Assembly (NCBI RefSeq): GCF_024211275.1
Contig: NZ_JAMLDX010000013.1
Location: 1 to 64,000 of the forward strand
Length of the DNA stretch: 64,000 bases
Source of the DNA: Sphingomonas tagetis
GTDB taxonomy: Bacteria > Pseudomonadota > Alphaproteobacteria > Sphingomonadales > Sphingomonadaceae
Direction of reading: 5' to 3'
Shown here: in pieces, positions 1 to 8,765 of the stretch
Layout: every line of letters begins with the position of its first letter
How positions within the stretch are numbered: position 1 is the stretch's first letter
Position numbers and translations under genes: made by a program
The notes under the pieces: generated by a model
What the model was told of the DNA's origin: nothing
What the model saw: only the letters and a program-made list of their open reading frames with translations
Databases searched by the model: none

Positions 1-24
1 TCGCTGTATTGCTGCTCGGACGGC

Positions 25-2370
25 GTGCGTGGTCGTGGCGCTCCCGTGACGAACCTGGCCCATAATGCTTCCTTCCATTCCAACGAAAGGGTCGCACCAT
101 CAAACCGTGGGATCAAACACCTAAGCGCTTGCGAAACGGGTATCAATCTTCATCGAAATGAAACCGGTCTGGTCCTAACCCATCAAGGTTGGCTGCCGGG
201 GCGGCCGTATTGGACCGGATGGGATGTGATCGGGGGCAGGCAGCGCAAGACGCAGGACGGACGGTTCGCGCAAGCGGACGTGCGCGCCAGCGTGCCCGGG
301 ATCGTCGCGTCGGTCGAAGACCTCAAGATCAACTGGTTCTGGTCGACCGACCATGAAGGCCGCATCTCCTATCTGAGCAGCTGGATCGCCGAGGAGTTCG
401 CTGCGCAGGGCGGCGATGTGCTGGACCGCGATCTGACCGCGATCTTCCGCGCCGAGAGCGAGCTGATCGAGGCGAACGGGTCGATCGGCTTTCTCGTCGC
501 GCGGCAAAAGCCGTTCCGTGGCGTCAATGTGCGTTGCCCGTTCGACGTCGAGGAGCGCATCTGGACTGTATCGGGCAGCCCGCAATTCGACGACGCTGGG
601 AATTTCCTTGGTTTTCGCGGCGTCGGCGCTGACGTCACCGCGGTGCAGGAATCGGCGAACGAGATCACGCGGCTGGCCAGCCGCGACCCGCTGACCGGGC
701 TGCGCAACCGGCGCGGTATGGCGACGCTGGTCGAGCAGGCGCTGGCGCTGTCGGCGCGCGACGAGACCGGTTTTGCCGTGATGCTGATCGATCTCGACCG
801 CTTCAAGCAGGTCAACGACACGCTCGGCCATCCGGTCGGCGACCAGCTGCTGGCGCAGGTCGCCGACCGCCTCAAGCTCGAGATCAGCGATCCCGAGCGC
901 GTCGGGCGGATCGGCGGCGACGAGTTCCAGATCGTGCTGGGCGGCCCGATCGAACTCGACGTGCTGACGCGGATGGCCGGGTCGATCATCGAGGGGCTGT
1001 CACGGCCCTATTCGGTCAACGGCAGCCGTTGCGTGATCGGCGCGTCGATCGGCGTGGTCTGTTCGGACGGCAACGATACGCCCGAGGATCTGGCGCGCAA
1101 GGCCGACCTCGCGCTCTACGCCGCCAAGGATGCCGGCCGCGGCTGCCACCGCTTCTTCTCGCGCGACATGCTGGAGGCGGCCGAGGATCGGCGCCAGCTG
1201 GAGCACGACATGCTCGACGCGCTCGATCGCGGCGAGCTGGAGGTCAACTACCAGCCGCTGGTCGTCGCCACGACCAATCAGGTCGCGGGGTTCGAAGCGC
1301 TGCTGCGCTGGAACCATCCGCATCGCGGGCGCATCTCGCCGGCTTTGTTCATCCCGATCGCCGAGGAAACCAACCTGATCGCCCGGCTCGGCGAATGGGT
1401 GCTGCGGCAGGCCTGCATGGACGCCGCGCAATGGCCCGGCGATCTGCGCGTCGCCGTCAACGTCTCGCCGATCCAGTTCGCCAACCCGAGCCTCCCGCAG
1501 GTCGTGCTCAACGCGCTGGCCAGTTCCGGGCTGCGGCCCGACCGGCTCGAGCTGGAGATCACCGAAAGCGTCTTTCTCGACAGCAGTGGCGAGGCGGACC
1601 GGATGTTCGCGACGCTCAAGAAGATCGGTGTGCGGCTGGCGCTCGACGATTTCGGTACCGGCTATTCCTCGCTCGGTTATCTGAAGAGCGCGCCGTTCGA
1701 CAAGATCAAGATCGACCAGAGCTTCGTGCGCGGCGCGGCCGACCCGGCATCGCGCAACAAGGCGATCATCACCTCGATCGTCGCGCTCGCCGAAGCGCTG
1801 GGCATGGACACCACCGCCGAGGGGATCGAGACCGTCGATCAGCTCGATGCGATGCGCGAGCTCGGCGTCGGGCTGATCCAGGGCTATCTCTACAGCCTGC
1901 CGGTCTCCGCCGAGGCCGTCGCCAACGCCGTCGCTGACGGCAGTTGGGAGATCAAGCCGATCGGTCCGGCCAAGCAGCGCGAGCATCGCCTCGCGACTTT
2001 TCGCCGGATCGGGGCGGTGCATGGCGATCATTATTATCCGGTGATCCTGCGCAACCTGTCGAGCAAGGGCGCGCTGATCCAGGGCATCCTCGATGTGCCG
2101 CTCGGCACGCGGTTCGTGATCGATTTCGGCGACCGGCAATGGAGCGTGGCGACGGTGATGCGGTCGCATCAGGACCATCAGGGGATCGAGTTCGACGATC
2201 CGCTGGTGAGCGACGGTCAGGGCGGATTCCGCCCGCGCTACCGCGTGTCAGCGGTGATGCTGACCCAGATCGGCGTCGTGATGGAGCGCTCGCGCGACCG
2301 TAACGGATTGCTGCCGAGCTATCAGGGCGCGCAGCCGGGGCTGCCGGCGTTCGGGACGTCACTCAGCTAA
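25..2370 (+). CDS. PAS-GGDEF-EAL-PilZ c-di-GMP signalling protein
   Basis: Predicted cytoplasmic enzyme that makes and/or degrades cyclic di-GMP. Counting from the GTG at 25, a PAS-like region lies at about residues 90-195, a GGDEF domain has an intact GGDEF motif at 297-301, and an EAL domain has EALLRW at 424-429 and DDFGTGYSSL from 541. A C-terminal PilZ-type region (about 652-750) has REHR followed by NLSSKG. The catalytic motifs of both enzyme domains look intact. The residues where the GGDEF inhibitory RxxD site should sit read SDPE, so that site seems absent. The true start is uncertain: the frame stays open to base 1, so the gene may begin outside the window, and the first 80 or so residues look non-conserved. 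Confidence 0.88.
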   Translation: MRGRGAPVTNLAHNASFHSNERVAPSNRGIKHLSACETGINLHRNETGLVLTHQGWLPGRPYWTGWDVIGGRQRKTQDGRFAQADVRASVPGIVASVEDLKINWFWSTDHEGRISYLSSWIAEEFAAQGGDVLDRDLTAIFRAESELIEANGSIGFLVARQKPFRGVNVRCPFDVEERIWTVSGSPQFDDAGNFLGFRGVGADVTAVQESANEITRLASRDPLTGLRNRRGMATLVEQALALSARDETGFAVMLIDLDRFKQVNDTLGHPVGDQLLAQVADRLKLEISDPERVGRIGGDEFQIVLGGPIELDVLTRMAGSIIEGLSRPYSVNGSRCVIGASIGVVCSDGNDTPEDLARKADLALYAAKDAGRGCHRFFSRDMLEAAEDRRQLEHDMLDALDRGELEVNYQPLVVATTNQVAGFEALLRWNHPHRGRISPALFIPIAEETNLIARLGEWVLRQACMDAAQWPGDLRVAVNVSPIQFANPSLPQVVLNALASSGLRPDRLELEITESVFLDSSGEADRMFATLKKIGVRLALDDFGTGYSSLGYLKSAPFDKIKIDQSFVRGAADPASRNKAIITSIVALAEALGMDTTAEGIETVDQLDAMRELGVGLIQGYLYSLPVSAEAVANAVADGSWEIKPIGPAKQREHRLATFRRIGAVHGDHYYPVILRNLSSKGALIQGILDVPLGTRFVIDFGDRQWSVATVMRSHQDHQGIEFDDPLVSDGQGGFRPRYRVSAVMLTQIGVVMERSRDRNGLLPSYQGAQPGLPAFGTSLS

Positions 2371-2409
2371 GCCCGTTGCGCGTGAGCGCTGCTTCGCCCA
2401 AAGCGGGGC

Positions 2410-3072
2410 ATGATTCAGGATCACGTGCTCTTCATCGACGGCGAGGCGATCGTGATCGACAAGCCCGCCGGACTGCCGGTCGACCGTCCGCGTGACGGGG
2501 CGATCAGCCTCGAAAATCATCTCGCCAACCTGACCTTCGGGTTTCAGCGCTGGCCGACGGCGGTGCACCGGCTCGACCGCGACACCAGCGGCTGCCTGTT
2601 GCTCGCGCGCAACCCCAAGGCGCATGCGCGCTTCCAGCAGGCGTTCGAGGCGGGCAGCGTGACCAAGCGCTACCTCGCGCTGATCGACGGCGTGCCAGAC
2701 GAGGAATCGGGGCTGATCGACCTGCCTTTGATCAAGGTGTCGAGCGCGGAACGCGGCTGGCGCATGACCGGCGACCCGAAAGGCAAATCGGCGCGGACCC
2801 GCTGGCGCGTGCTGGAGGCGAAGGAGGGGCGGGCGTTCATCGCCTTCTATCCCGAGACCGGGCGCACGCATCAGATCCGTGTGCATGCCGCTGAAGGGCT
2901 GGGCATCCCGATCACGGGCGATCCGGTCTATGGCGCGGCGAACGGGCGCCTGATGATGCTGCACGCCGCGCAGCTGACGGTTCCGCGGCCGGGCAAGCCC
3001 GACGTCCATGCCGAGGCGCCGACGCCGCAGCGCTTCAAGGACATGGGGTTCGCCGGGGGCGGCGATGGCTGA
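2410..3072 (+). CDS. RluA-family RNA pseudouridine synthase
   Basis: A 220-aa single-domain pseudouridine synthase that isomerises uridine in rRNA or tRNA. The family motif HRLDRDTSG places the catalytic Asp at residue 56, and GRTHQIRVH further on is the second family signature. It has no S4 RNA-binding domain, unlike RluD, and resembles the short RluA/TruC/YqcB group. The exact target base cannot be read from sequence. Its last 8 bases overlap the start of the ArfB-like gene, so the two are probably translationally coupled. Confidence 0.88.
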   Translation: MIQDHVLFIDGEAIVIDKPAGLPVDRPRDGAISLENHLANLTFGFQRWPTAVHRLDRDTSGCLLLARNPKAHARFQQAFEAGSVTKRYLALIDGVPDEESGLIDLPLIKVSSAERGWRMTGDPKGKSARTRWRVLEAKEGRAFIAFYPETGRTHQIRVHAAEGLGIPITGDPVYGAANGRLMMLHAAQLTVPRPGKPDVHAEAPTPQRFKDMGFAGGGDG

Positions 3073-3463
3073 CCTCGACGCCGCGATCGTCGAGGAGAAG
3101 TTCCTGGCGGCGTCGGGACCGGGCGGGCAGAACGTCAACAAGGTCGCGACCGCGGTGCAGCTGCGCATCGACGTGTTCCGGCTGGGGCTGCCGCCCTATG
3201 CCTATGCCAAGCTCAAGACGCTGGCCGGGAGCAAGTTGACCAGCGGCGGCGAGCTGGTGATCACCGCGCGCAAGTTCCGCACGCAGGAAGCCAACCGGCA
3301 GGATGCGCGCGAGCGGGTCGCCGAGCTGATCGAGAAGGCGCATGAGCGCGACGCACGGCGGATCAAGACCAAGCCGAGCAAGGCGGCCAAGGCGCGGCGC
3401 GTCGATGAGAAGAAGGGCCGGGCGCAGGTCAAGGCCGGTCGCGGCAAGGTGCAGCTCGACTAG
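3065..3463 (+). CDS. arfB: ArfB-like peptidyl-tRNA hydrolase (GGQ domain)
   Basis: A 132-aa release-factor-like protein for rescue of stalled ribosomes by hydrolysis of peptidyl-tRNA. The motif GPGGQNVNK has GGQ at residues 20-22. The tail is rich in Lys and Arg (KTKPSKAAKARR), as in ArfB/YaeJ, where it inserts into the empty mRNA channel. The ATG at 3065 overlaps the preceding stop by 8 bases and gives the expected N-terminus. Its stop shares a CTAG (3460-3463) with the convergent chemoreceptor-like gene. Confidence 0.88.
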   Translation: MADLDAAIVEEKFLAASGPGGQNVNKVATAVQLRIDVFRLGLPPYAYAKLKTLAGSKLTSGGELVITARKFRTQEANRQDARERVAELIEKAHERDARRIKTKPSKAAKARRVDEKKGRAQVKAGRGKVQLD

Positions 3464-4860
3464 TTGAGATAGCCCAACTCGTAGAGTCCCCAGCGCCGGC
3501 CCTCGAACGACAGTGGCACCAGCACGCTGCGCAGCGCACGGTAGCGGCCGTCGCCGAAATCCTGGCGGTAGGTGAAGAGGAAGAAATCCTCGTCATGGTC
3601 GAGCGCGTGGCGCGTCTGCGGGTCCATGAACATCTGGCGGTTGCGGCAATGTTCGAGATTCCAGCGGCGCTCGCCGGGCCGTTGCGGCAGGCTGCGCTCG
3701 GCGATGTGCGTCGGCAGATGGCCATTGCGGTCGATCAGGCAGCAGCCGACGATCGCCGCATCGGCTGCGGTCGCGGCATCGAGCAGCGGACGGATCGCGC
3801 GGTCGGCGAACGGCACGAAGCCCGTCAGGAACTGCGGCGGCTCGCTGCCCGGAATCGCGCGATAGCCGGTGTCGAACAGCGCGTCGGCGTCCAGCTCGCC
3901 GCTGCGCAGCGCAGTGTCGATCAGCGTGCGGACCTGTGCCGCTTCGTCCAGCGCGCGGTGGATGAACGGCGTGTCACGGGTCGCGCCGCCGGCATGGGCG
4001 ATGCGGTTGAGCATCAGGTTCGACCCGCTTTCGAGCGCGTCGAGCTGCTCGCGCATCCGCGCCAGCTCGGCGACATTGGCGGTCGAGGCGGCGGAGAAGC
4101 CGTCAAAGCCTTCGTCGAGTGAGCCGACATGGCCGGTCATCGCATGGCTGGCAGCGTCGATCGCGGCGGCGCTCTGGCCGAATTGCGCGACCGCTTCGGT
4201 GATGCGGTCGAGCGCGTCGGCGATGCCGCCGGTATAAGTGCGGATCGAGCGCGCGCGAACGCCATCGGCGCGCATCCGCGTGGCGATCGCGCGGGCGAGG
4301 CTGTCGAGCGTGTCGATCCGCGCGGCGACGCGGCCCGACACGTCGCGCGCGCCGGTGGCGAGCCGCTTCACTTCCGCCGCGACGACCGCGAAGCCATTGG
4401 CCTGCGTGCCCGCACGCGCCGCCTCGATCGAGGCGTTGATCGCGATCACCCCGGTCTCGCGCGAGATCGCGGCAAGTTCATCGGAGATCGAGGTGACGTC
4501 GGCAAAGGCGACGAAAAAGGCTTCGAGCTCCTCGACCGTCTGGACGACGTGGTGAGTCAGCTCCTCGATTTCGCGCAGCGCGGCGTCGGTGCCGCCATGA
4601 TTGGCCTCGAGCAGCGCGGCGGCGTGGCGCGCGACCTGATCGATTTCGCTCGCGGCGCGGCTGACGTCATGCTGGAACAGTTTGAGCTCGCCGACGCTGC
4701 GGCGCAGCTCTTCGAGCCGCGACTGGCCCGAGACGATGCGTTCGCTGACCTCGCCGACGAAGCCGGCGACGTCGCTGCATTGCAGCGCGAAGTCGCCGCA
4801 GCGTTGTCCGATATCGGCGATGTCGCGCTCGTAATCCAGCCCGCGTCCCCCTGAGAACAT
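3460..4860 (-). CDS. cytoplasmic methyl-accepting chemotaxis-like protein
   Basis: A 466-aa protein with the chemoreceptor signalling hairpin: residues 132-165 carry ETGVIAINASIEAARAG and GFAVVAAEVKRLA, the CheA/CheW contact tip. There is no transmembrane segment or HAMP domain, so it should be soluble. After the coiled coil, a C-terminal domain of about 120 residues contains DRNGHLPTH, EHCRNRQMF and HDEDFFLFTYRQDFGDG. I recognise this as the Cache/PAS-like tail found at the C-terminus of some cytoplasmic MCPs. The start at 4860 is preferred over an upstream ATG at 4881 because homology-like sequence begins there; this choice is moderately sure. No che genes are nearby. Confidence 0.85.
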   Translation of the reverse strand: MFSGGRGLDYERDIADIGQRCGDFALQCSDVAGFVGEVSERIVSGQSRLEELRRSVGELKLFQHDVSRAASEIDQVARHAAALLEANHGGTDAALREIEELTHHVVQTVEELEAFFVAFADVTSISDELAAISRETGVIAINASIEAARAGTQANGFAVVAAEVKRLATGARDVSGRVAARIDTLDSLARAIATRMRADGVRARSIRTYTGGIADALDRITEAVAQFGQSAAAIDAASHAMTGHVGSLDEGFDGFSAASTANVAELARMREQLDALESGSNLMLNRIAHAGGATRDTPFIHRALDEAAQVRTLIDTALRSGELDADALFDTGYRAIPGSEPPQFLTGFVPFADRAIRPLLDAATAADAAIVGCCLIDRNGHLPTHIAERSLPQRPGERRWNLEHCRNRQMFMDPQTRHALDHDEDFFLFTYRQDFGDGRYRALRSVLVPLSFEGRRWGLYELGYLN

Positions 4861-4946
4861 GATGCCGTGCTTATGCTGCAATGCAAGATAAAATCCGGTG
4901 AACGCGGCGGCCTTTCGGTTCGGTGGCGGCGCGCTACATAAGAGCG

Positions 4947-5432
4947 ATGTATGATTTCGACATCGCCGCCGGATCGAAGGCGGAGCTTTATCGCGACCTG
5001 CACGGCGCGCTAGACGCGCTGACCGCGGGCGAGCCCGACGCGATCGCCAACATGGCCAACGCGGCGTCGCTGATCTGGCAGGTGATGCCCGATCTCAATT
5101 GGGCGGGCTTCTACCGCAATGTCGGCGGCGAGCTGGTGCTGGGGCCGTTCCAGGGCAAGGCGGCGTGCATCCGCATCCCGTTCGGCAAGGGCGTGTGCGG
5201 CGCGGCGGCGGCGAGCCGCGAGACTCAGCTGGTCGAGGATGTCCACGCCTTTCCCGGGCATATCGCGTGCGATGCCGCAAGCCGCGCCGAGCTGGTGGTG
5301 CCGATCGTGCATGACGGCGAGCTGATCGGCGTGCTCGATATCGACAGCCCGACTCGCGGGCGGTTCGATGCCGAGGACGCGGCCGGGTGCGAGGCGCTGG
5401 CCGCGTTGCTGGCGCCGCGGATCGCCGGTTAA
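4947..5432 (+). CDS. msrC: free methionine-(R)-sulfoxide reductase, GAF domain
   Basis: A 161-aa GAF-fold enzyme that reduces free Met-R-sulfoxide. Three cysteines at residues 74, 84 and 108 sit in ACIRIPFG, GVCGAA and HIACDAAS. Their spacing of 10 and 24 matches the three active-site cysteines of E. coli fRMsr. Other family signatures present are NWAGFY near the N-terminus and GVLDIDSP near the C-terminus. The ATG at 4947 gives the standard length. It is divergent from the chemoreceptor-like gene. Confidence 0.92.
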   Translation: MYDFDIAAGSKAELYRDLHGALDALTAGEPDAIANMANAASLIWQVMPDLNWAGFYRNVGGELVLGPFQGKAACIRIPFGKGVCGAAAASRETQLVEDVHAFPGHIACDAASRAELVVPIVHDGELIGVLDIDSPTRGRFDAEDAAGCEALAALLAPRIAG

Positions 5433-5504
5433 CTCATTGGCCCGATTCGGGATTCCTTAACCATAGGGCGCCGTGGAGGCGACCAACGTTAAATGTTAAG
5501 AAAA

Positions 5505-5526
5505 GGTGAAGAAGCGTGTCTTCACC
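5505..5526 (+). promoter_or_regulatory. leader stem-loop before the Pro/Gly repeat gene
   Basis: GGTGAAGA (5505-5512) and TCTTCACC (5519-5526) form a perfect 8-bp stem with a 6-nt loop, 36 nt upstream of the ATG at 5563 and before the SD AAAGGAG (5545-5551). It could act in RNA stability or be a protein-binding site. Function is unknown. Confidence 0.4.
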
Positions 5527-5562
5527 CGTTGGAGGCGCGCCCGCAAAGGAGTTGCCGCCACG

Positions 5563-6699
5563 ATGCGTTCCGCCACCCTGATCGTCGCTGCCGTCAGCAG
5601 TCTCTCGCTCGCCGCGCCGTCGCCGGCGCAGCAGCCGGGCGGGCAGGCGCGTGGTGCTTCCTTTCCGCGCACCGCCGTTCCCGCCGCGCGGCTGAACCCG
5701 CCGCAGCAGCCTGGCGGGTGGAAGCCGCAACCGGGCGCGCCGCGTCCGGGCGGCTGGCAGCCGAGCCGTCCGCCCCAGGGCGGGTGGAAGCCCGGTACGC
5801 CGCCGCAAGGGGGCTGGAAGCCCGGCAATCCCGGCAAGCCCGGAGGCTGGCAGCCCGGGAAACCGGGCCAGCCCGGCGGATGGCAGCCGGGCAAGCCGGG
5901 TCAACCCGGCGGATGGCAACCGGGACAGCCGGGCAAGCCCGGTGGCTGGCAGCCCGGCAAACCGGGTCAGCCTGGCGGGTGGCAACCCGGCAAACCGGGC
6001 AAGCCGGGCGGATGGCAGCCGGGCAGGCCCGGCAAGCCCGGCATGCAGAAGCCCGGCTGGCGCTGGGGCGAGAAATATAAGGGCCGCTGGCAGGGCGGAT
6101 GGAAGGCCCCGGGCGGCTGGGGCGCGTACAAGCGCCCGGTGCGCGGCTGGACGCTGCCGAGCTACTGGTTCTCGGGCGGTTTCTGGATTTCGGACTGGAC
6201 GAGCTGGGGGCTGAGCAGCCCGCCTTATGGCTATAACTGGGTCCGCTATTATGACGATGCGGTGCTGGTCGACCAGTACGGCCGCGTGTGGGATTCGGTG
6301 AGCGGCGTCGATTGGGACCGCGGCGACGGCTATTATGACGATGGCGGCGAGTATGCCGAGGAAGACGATGGCTATGGCGCCGGCTATGACGCGCCGGGCT
6401 ATGCCGACGCCCCGCCGCCGCCGCCGGGCTATGCACCCCCGCCGCCGGTGGTCTATGCCGCGCCTGCGCCGGGGATGCGCTGCGTTGCCAACTGCTATCC
6501 GGCGCCGGGTTACGGCTATGGCTATTACGGCGCGCCGGTCACGACGACCGTGGTGATCCAGTCGGCGCCGGTGGTGACGACGACCACGACGGTGACCGAG
6601 GTCGTCTATAGCGGGCGCAAGGTCGTGCGCCGCGCGCCGTCCAAGCAGCTCTATCGCGCACCGGCACGGGTCAAGACCAAGACCTGTTACTGCCGCTGA
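5563..6699 (+). CDS. secreted Pro/Gly-repeat protein with RcnB-like region
   Basis: A 378-aa exported protein. The N-terminus [22 protein letters not shown] is a signal peptide. Residues about 50-165 are tandem 11-aa units of the type [12 protein letters not shown] tryptophan- and tyrosine-rich part follows with WTLPSYWF and [17 protein letters not shown]. That last motif is typical of the RcnB family (periplasmic, linked to Ni/Co homeostasis in E. coli). The C-terminus has Tyr/Pro-rich sequence, then a Cys pair in RCVANCYP and a terminal CYCR. The start at 5563 follows AAAGGAG at good spacing; an upstream ATG at 5506 would bury the signal peptide. A cell-envelope role is inference. Confidence 0.8.
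   Translation: MRSATLIVAAVSSLSLAAPSPAQQPGGQARGASFPRTAVPAARLNPPQQPGGWKPQPGAPRPGGWQPSRPPQGGWKPGTPPQGGWKPGNPGKPGGWQPGKPGQPGGWQPGKPGQPGGWQPGQPGKPGGWQPGKPGQPGGWQPGKPGKPGGWQPGRPGKPGMQKPGWRWGEKYKGRWQGGWKAPGGWGAYKRPVRGWTLPSYWFSGGFWISDWTSWGLSSPPYGYNWVRYYDDAVLVDQYGRVWDSVSGVDWDRGDGYYDDGGEYAEEDDGYGAGYDAPGYADAPPPPPGYAPPPPVVYAAPAPGMRCVANCYPAPGYGYGYYGAPVTTTVVIQSAPVVTTTTTVTEVVYSGRKVVRRAPSKQLYRAPARVKTKTCYCR
5740..6050 (+). repeat. in-gene tandem repeat of 33-bp units
   Basis: Coding tandem repeat, unit [11 protein letters not shown] (11 aa), about seven regular units from 5840, preceded by shorter variants ([20 protein letters not shown]). Third-position variation between copies shows that the units are not recent identical duplications. 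Confidence 0.85.
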
Positions 6700-6786
6700 G
6701 CCGCTGCCCGCCACCGCCCGGGGAGGGTGACGGTGGCGGGTCAGACGTCAAGTTCGGTAACCGGCTGAACGCCGGTTTCTCCCGGT

Positions 6787-6818
6787 CCCGTCCGCGCCTG
6801 CGCGGGCGGGGCTTTTTT
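6787..6818 (+). terminator. intrinsic terminator
   Basis: An 11-bp GC-rich stem (6787-6797 with 6800-6810, one G-T wobble) is followed by GC and six T residues (6813-6818). It ends the transcript of the Pro/Gly repeat gene. The M28 peptidase gene on the other strand ends at 6821. Confidence 0.85.
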
Positions 6819-6820
6819 GA

Positions 6821-8155
6821 TCAGCGCGGGGGCGGCGCGGCGCGCGTACCGAAGGTGACGATACTCTCGCTCCCGTCCGCGGCGACCGCGGACACGCCGA
6901 CGAAATGGTCGTCGACCACCTTATCCTTGAGCAGTGTCTCGGTGCGCCCGGCGACGCCGCGCACCTCCTGCCAGTCCTGCACGTCGTTGCGCCGCCAATA
7001 GACGTTGTAGCTGCGCGCGCCGGGGACTTCGCTCCACTTGACCTTGACGTCCATCGACAGCGCGCCGTCGAGTGTCACGCTGGCGGGCGCGGCGGGGGCG
7101 TTGGCGAGACGGCGGATCGTCGCGATGTTGATCGCGGTGACCCTGGCAAGATAGGGGAAGTCCATCTTGTCGACGGTGTCGCCATAGACACGGCCTTGCT
7201 CGGTCCGCAGATTCTGGTGCTGCTGGTCCCAATTCTCGGCGCCGACCGAGAAGCGCACTGCCGGATAACCGAGCCTGAGGAACGGTTCGTGGTCGCCGCC
7301 GCGGCCGAAGCGGTCGGGACGGCGGACGACGAACACGTCGAGGGCACCCGAATCCGTCTGGCGCATGTCGCCGGCGACCTTGTCGATCGCCTTGGCGAGG
7401 GCACGGCTGGGGCCGTCATCCTCCCCGCCGTCGCCGCGGCGCCTGATGCCGTCCTCGAGCGCTTCGGACGCGCGGATGCCCTCCGAGAACACCCGCACGC
7501 GGTCGGCGACGCGCACGCCGTTCTGGCCGAGCGTGTTGCCGACGATATCGTTGTTAAGCACCGCGGTGACCGTCCAGCCGCGCTCCTTCGCGGTCTCCGC
7601 GAGCAAGGTGCCGCCCCACAGGCCCTGCTCCTCGCCCGACAGCACGGCGTAGACGATCGTGGCCTTGTGCTTCTGTTTCGAGAGGATGCGCGCGGCCTCG
7701 ATCACCAGCGCGACGCCCGAGGCGTCGTCATTGGCGCCGGGGGCGTCGCTGGTGGAGTCCATGACGTCGGACACGCGGTTGTCGATATGGCCCTGCACGA
7801 TGACGACGCGCCTGGGGTCCTCGCCCCGCTGGAAGCCGAGCACGTTGACGACTTCGACCCCATTGGGCGCGCGCGGGCCGGTAAAGGTGCGGCCGATCCG
7901 AGCGACCTTGATGCAGTCGCCGCACTTCGCGCCGATGCGGTCGAGTTCCTCCGCCGCCCATTTGCGCGACGCGCCGATGCCGCGCGTCGGGTGGTCGGGC
8001 GAGGAGAGGGTGTGGCGCGTGCCGAAGCTGACGAGCTTCTCGACGTCTGCCTTGAGCCGTTCGGGGTTGGGCGCTTCCGTCTGTTTCTGCTGGGCGATGG
8101 CAGCGTTGGGGGCGGGGGCCGCAAGGAGCAGCGCGAGCATGGGAAGGTATCGCAT
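6821..8155 (-). CDS. secreted M28-family zinc peptidase
   Basis: A 444-aa exported metallopeptidase. The signal peptide is MRYLPMLALLLAAPAPNAAIA. The M28 catalytic set is visible: QGHID with His123, ANDDASG with Asp143, and SGEEQG with Glu175/176, where the latter supply the general base and a zinc ligand. A further His-rich segment (ENWDQQHQN) follows, and GRGGDHEPF supplies the likely last ligand. The final 100 residues look like a fibronectin type III fold (VKVKWSEVPGARSYNVYWRR). Substrate is not predictable; family members are aminopeptidases or carboxypeptidases of the cell envelope. Confidence 0.88.
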   Translation of the reverse strand: MRYLPMLALLLAAPAPNAAIAQQKQTEAPNPERLKADVEKLVSFGTRHTLSSPDHPTRGIGASRKWAAEELDRIGAKCGDCIKVARIGRTFTGPRAPNGVEVVNVLGFQRGEDPRRVVIVQGHIDNRVSDVMDSTSDAPGANDDASGVALVIEAARILSKQKHKATIVYAVLSGEEQGLWGGTLLAETAKERGWTVTAVLNNDIVGNTLGQNGVRVADRVRVFSEGIRASEALEDGIRRRGDGGEDDGPSRALAKAIDKVAGDMRQTDSGALDVFVVRRPDRFGRGGDHEPFLRLGYPAVRFSVGAENWDQQHQNLRTEQGRVYGDTVDKMDFPYLARVTAINIATIRRLANAPAAPASVTLDGALSMDVKVKWSEVPGARSYNVYWRRNDVQDWQEVRGVAGRTETLLKDKVVDDHFVGVSAVAADGSESIVTFGTRAAPPPR

Positions 8156-8160
8156 GAAAC

Positions 8161-8616
8161 CTAGCTTAGCCGGTCGATCGCCTCGCGGTCGAGACTTCCC
8201 GGGATCAGCATCAGCGGGACCGGCAGCGCGGCCATGTCGGCGCCGGTGAAATGCGCGACCAGCGCGCCCGGCTTGCCGCCCTCAGCCACGCCGAGCACGA
8301 GCGCCGCGATCTCGGGATTGGCGTCGATCATCTCGCGGATGATCTTCGGTCCGTCGCCGTCGCGGATAGTGATGCTGGGCTTCAGCCCCGATTCCTGGAT
8401 CAGCGTGCCGGCCGCGCCGGTGACCAGCGCCTCGGCGCGCTGGCGCGCTTCCTCCTCGATCGTCGCCATGACGCCGCCCCATTGCACGAAATCGGGCTTG
8501 GGGATGAGCGACAGAATCTCGACGCCGCCGCCGGTCTTGACCGCACGCCGGGCGGCGAAACGCAGCGCGATCTGCGCCTCGGGGCTCTCGTCGATCACCA
8601 CCAGATAGGTGCGCAT
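8161..8616 (-). CDS. universal stress protein (UspA fold)
   Basis: A 151-aa UspA-type protein beginning MRTYLVVIDESPEAQIALRFAARRA, the usual first strand, loop and helix. The start at 8616 is chosen because it begins the fold; a longer in-frame extension to 8763 reads as non-conserved sequence. It lies 5 bp from the upstream M28 gene and in the same direction, so the two may be co-transcribed, and it is divergent from the pyruvate dehydrogenase operon. The nucleotide-binding glycine motif is weak (GVAEGGKPGALVAHFTGAD), so ATP binding is uncertain. Confidence 0.85.
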   Translation of the reverse strand: MRTYLVVIDESPEAQIALRFAARRAVKTGGGVEILSLIPKPDFVQWGGVMATIEEEARQRAEALVTGAAGTLIQESGLKPSITIRDGDGPKIIREMIDANPEIAALVLGVAEGGKPGALVAHFTGADMAALPVPLMLIPGSLDREAIDRLS

Positions 8617-8765
8617 GATACCATCCTCCCCGATCGATATTGCGGTGGTGGCGTGCCAAATAGGAAAGCGCAAGCGATTGACGCGCGCGGCAGGCTTGAC
8701 CGCCGCCGTCCGCCGCGCGACAGGGGCGGTGGACCACTCATCATACGACAGGATCCTCCCCACCC

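Noticed and set aside
5740..6050. Regular 33-bp units considered as a CRISPR array.
   Set aside because: Units are contiguous, have no spacers and encode an in-frame Pro/Gly repeat.
8617..8765. Promoter search between the stress-protein gene and pdhC.
   Set aside because: TTGAC-like boxes occur (8678, 8696) but no -10 box stands at proper spacing.
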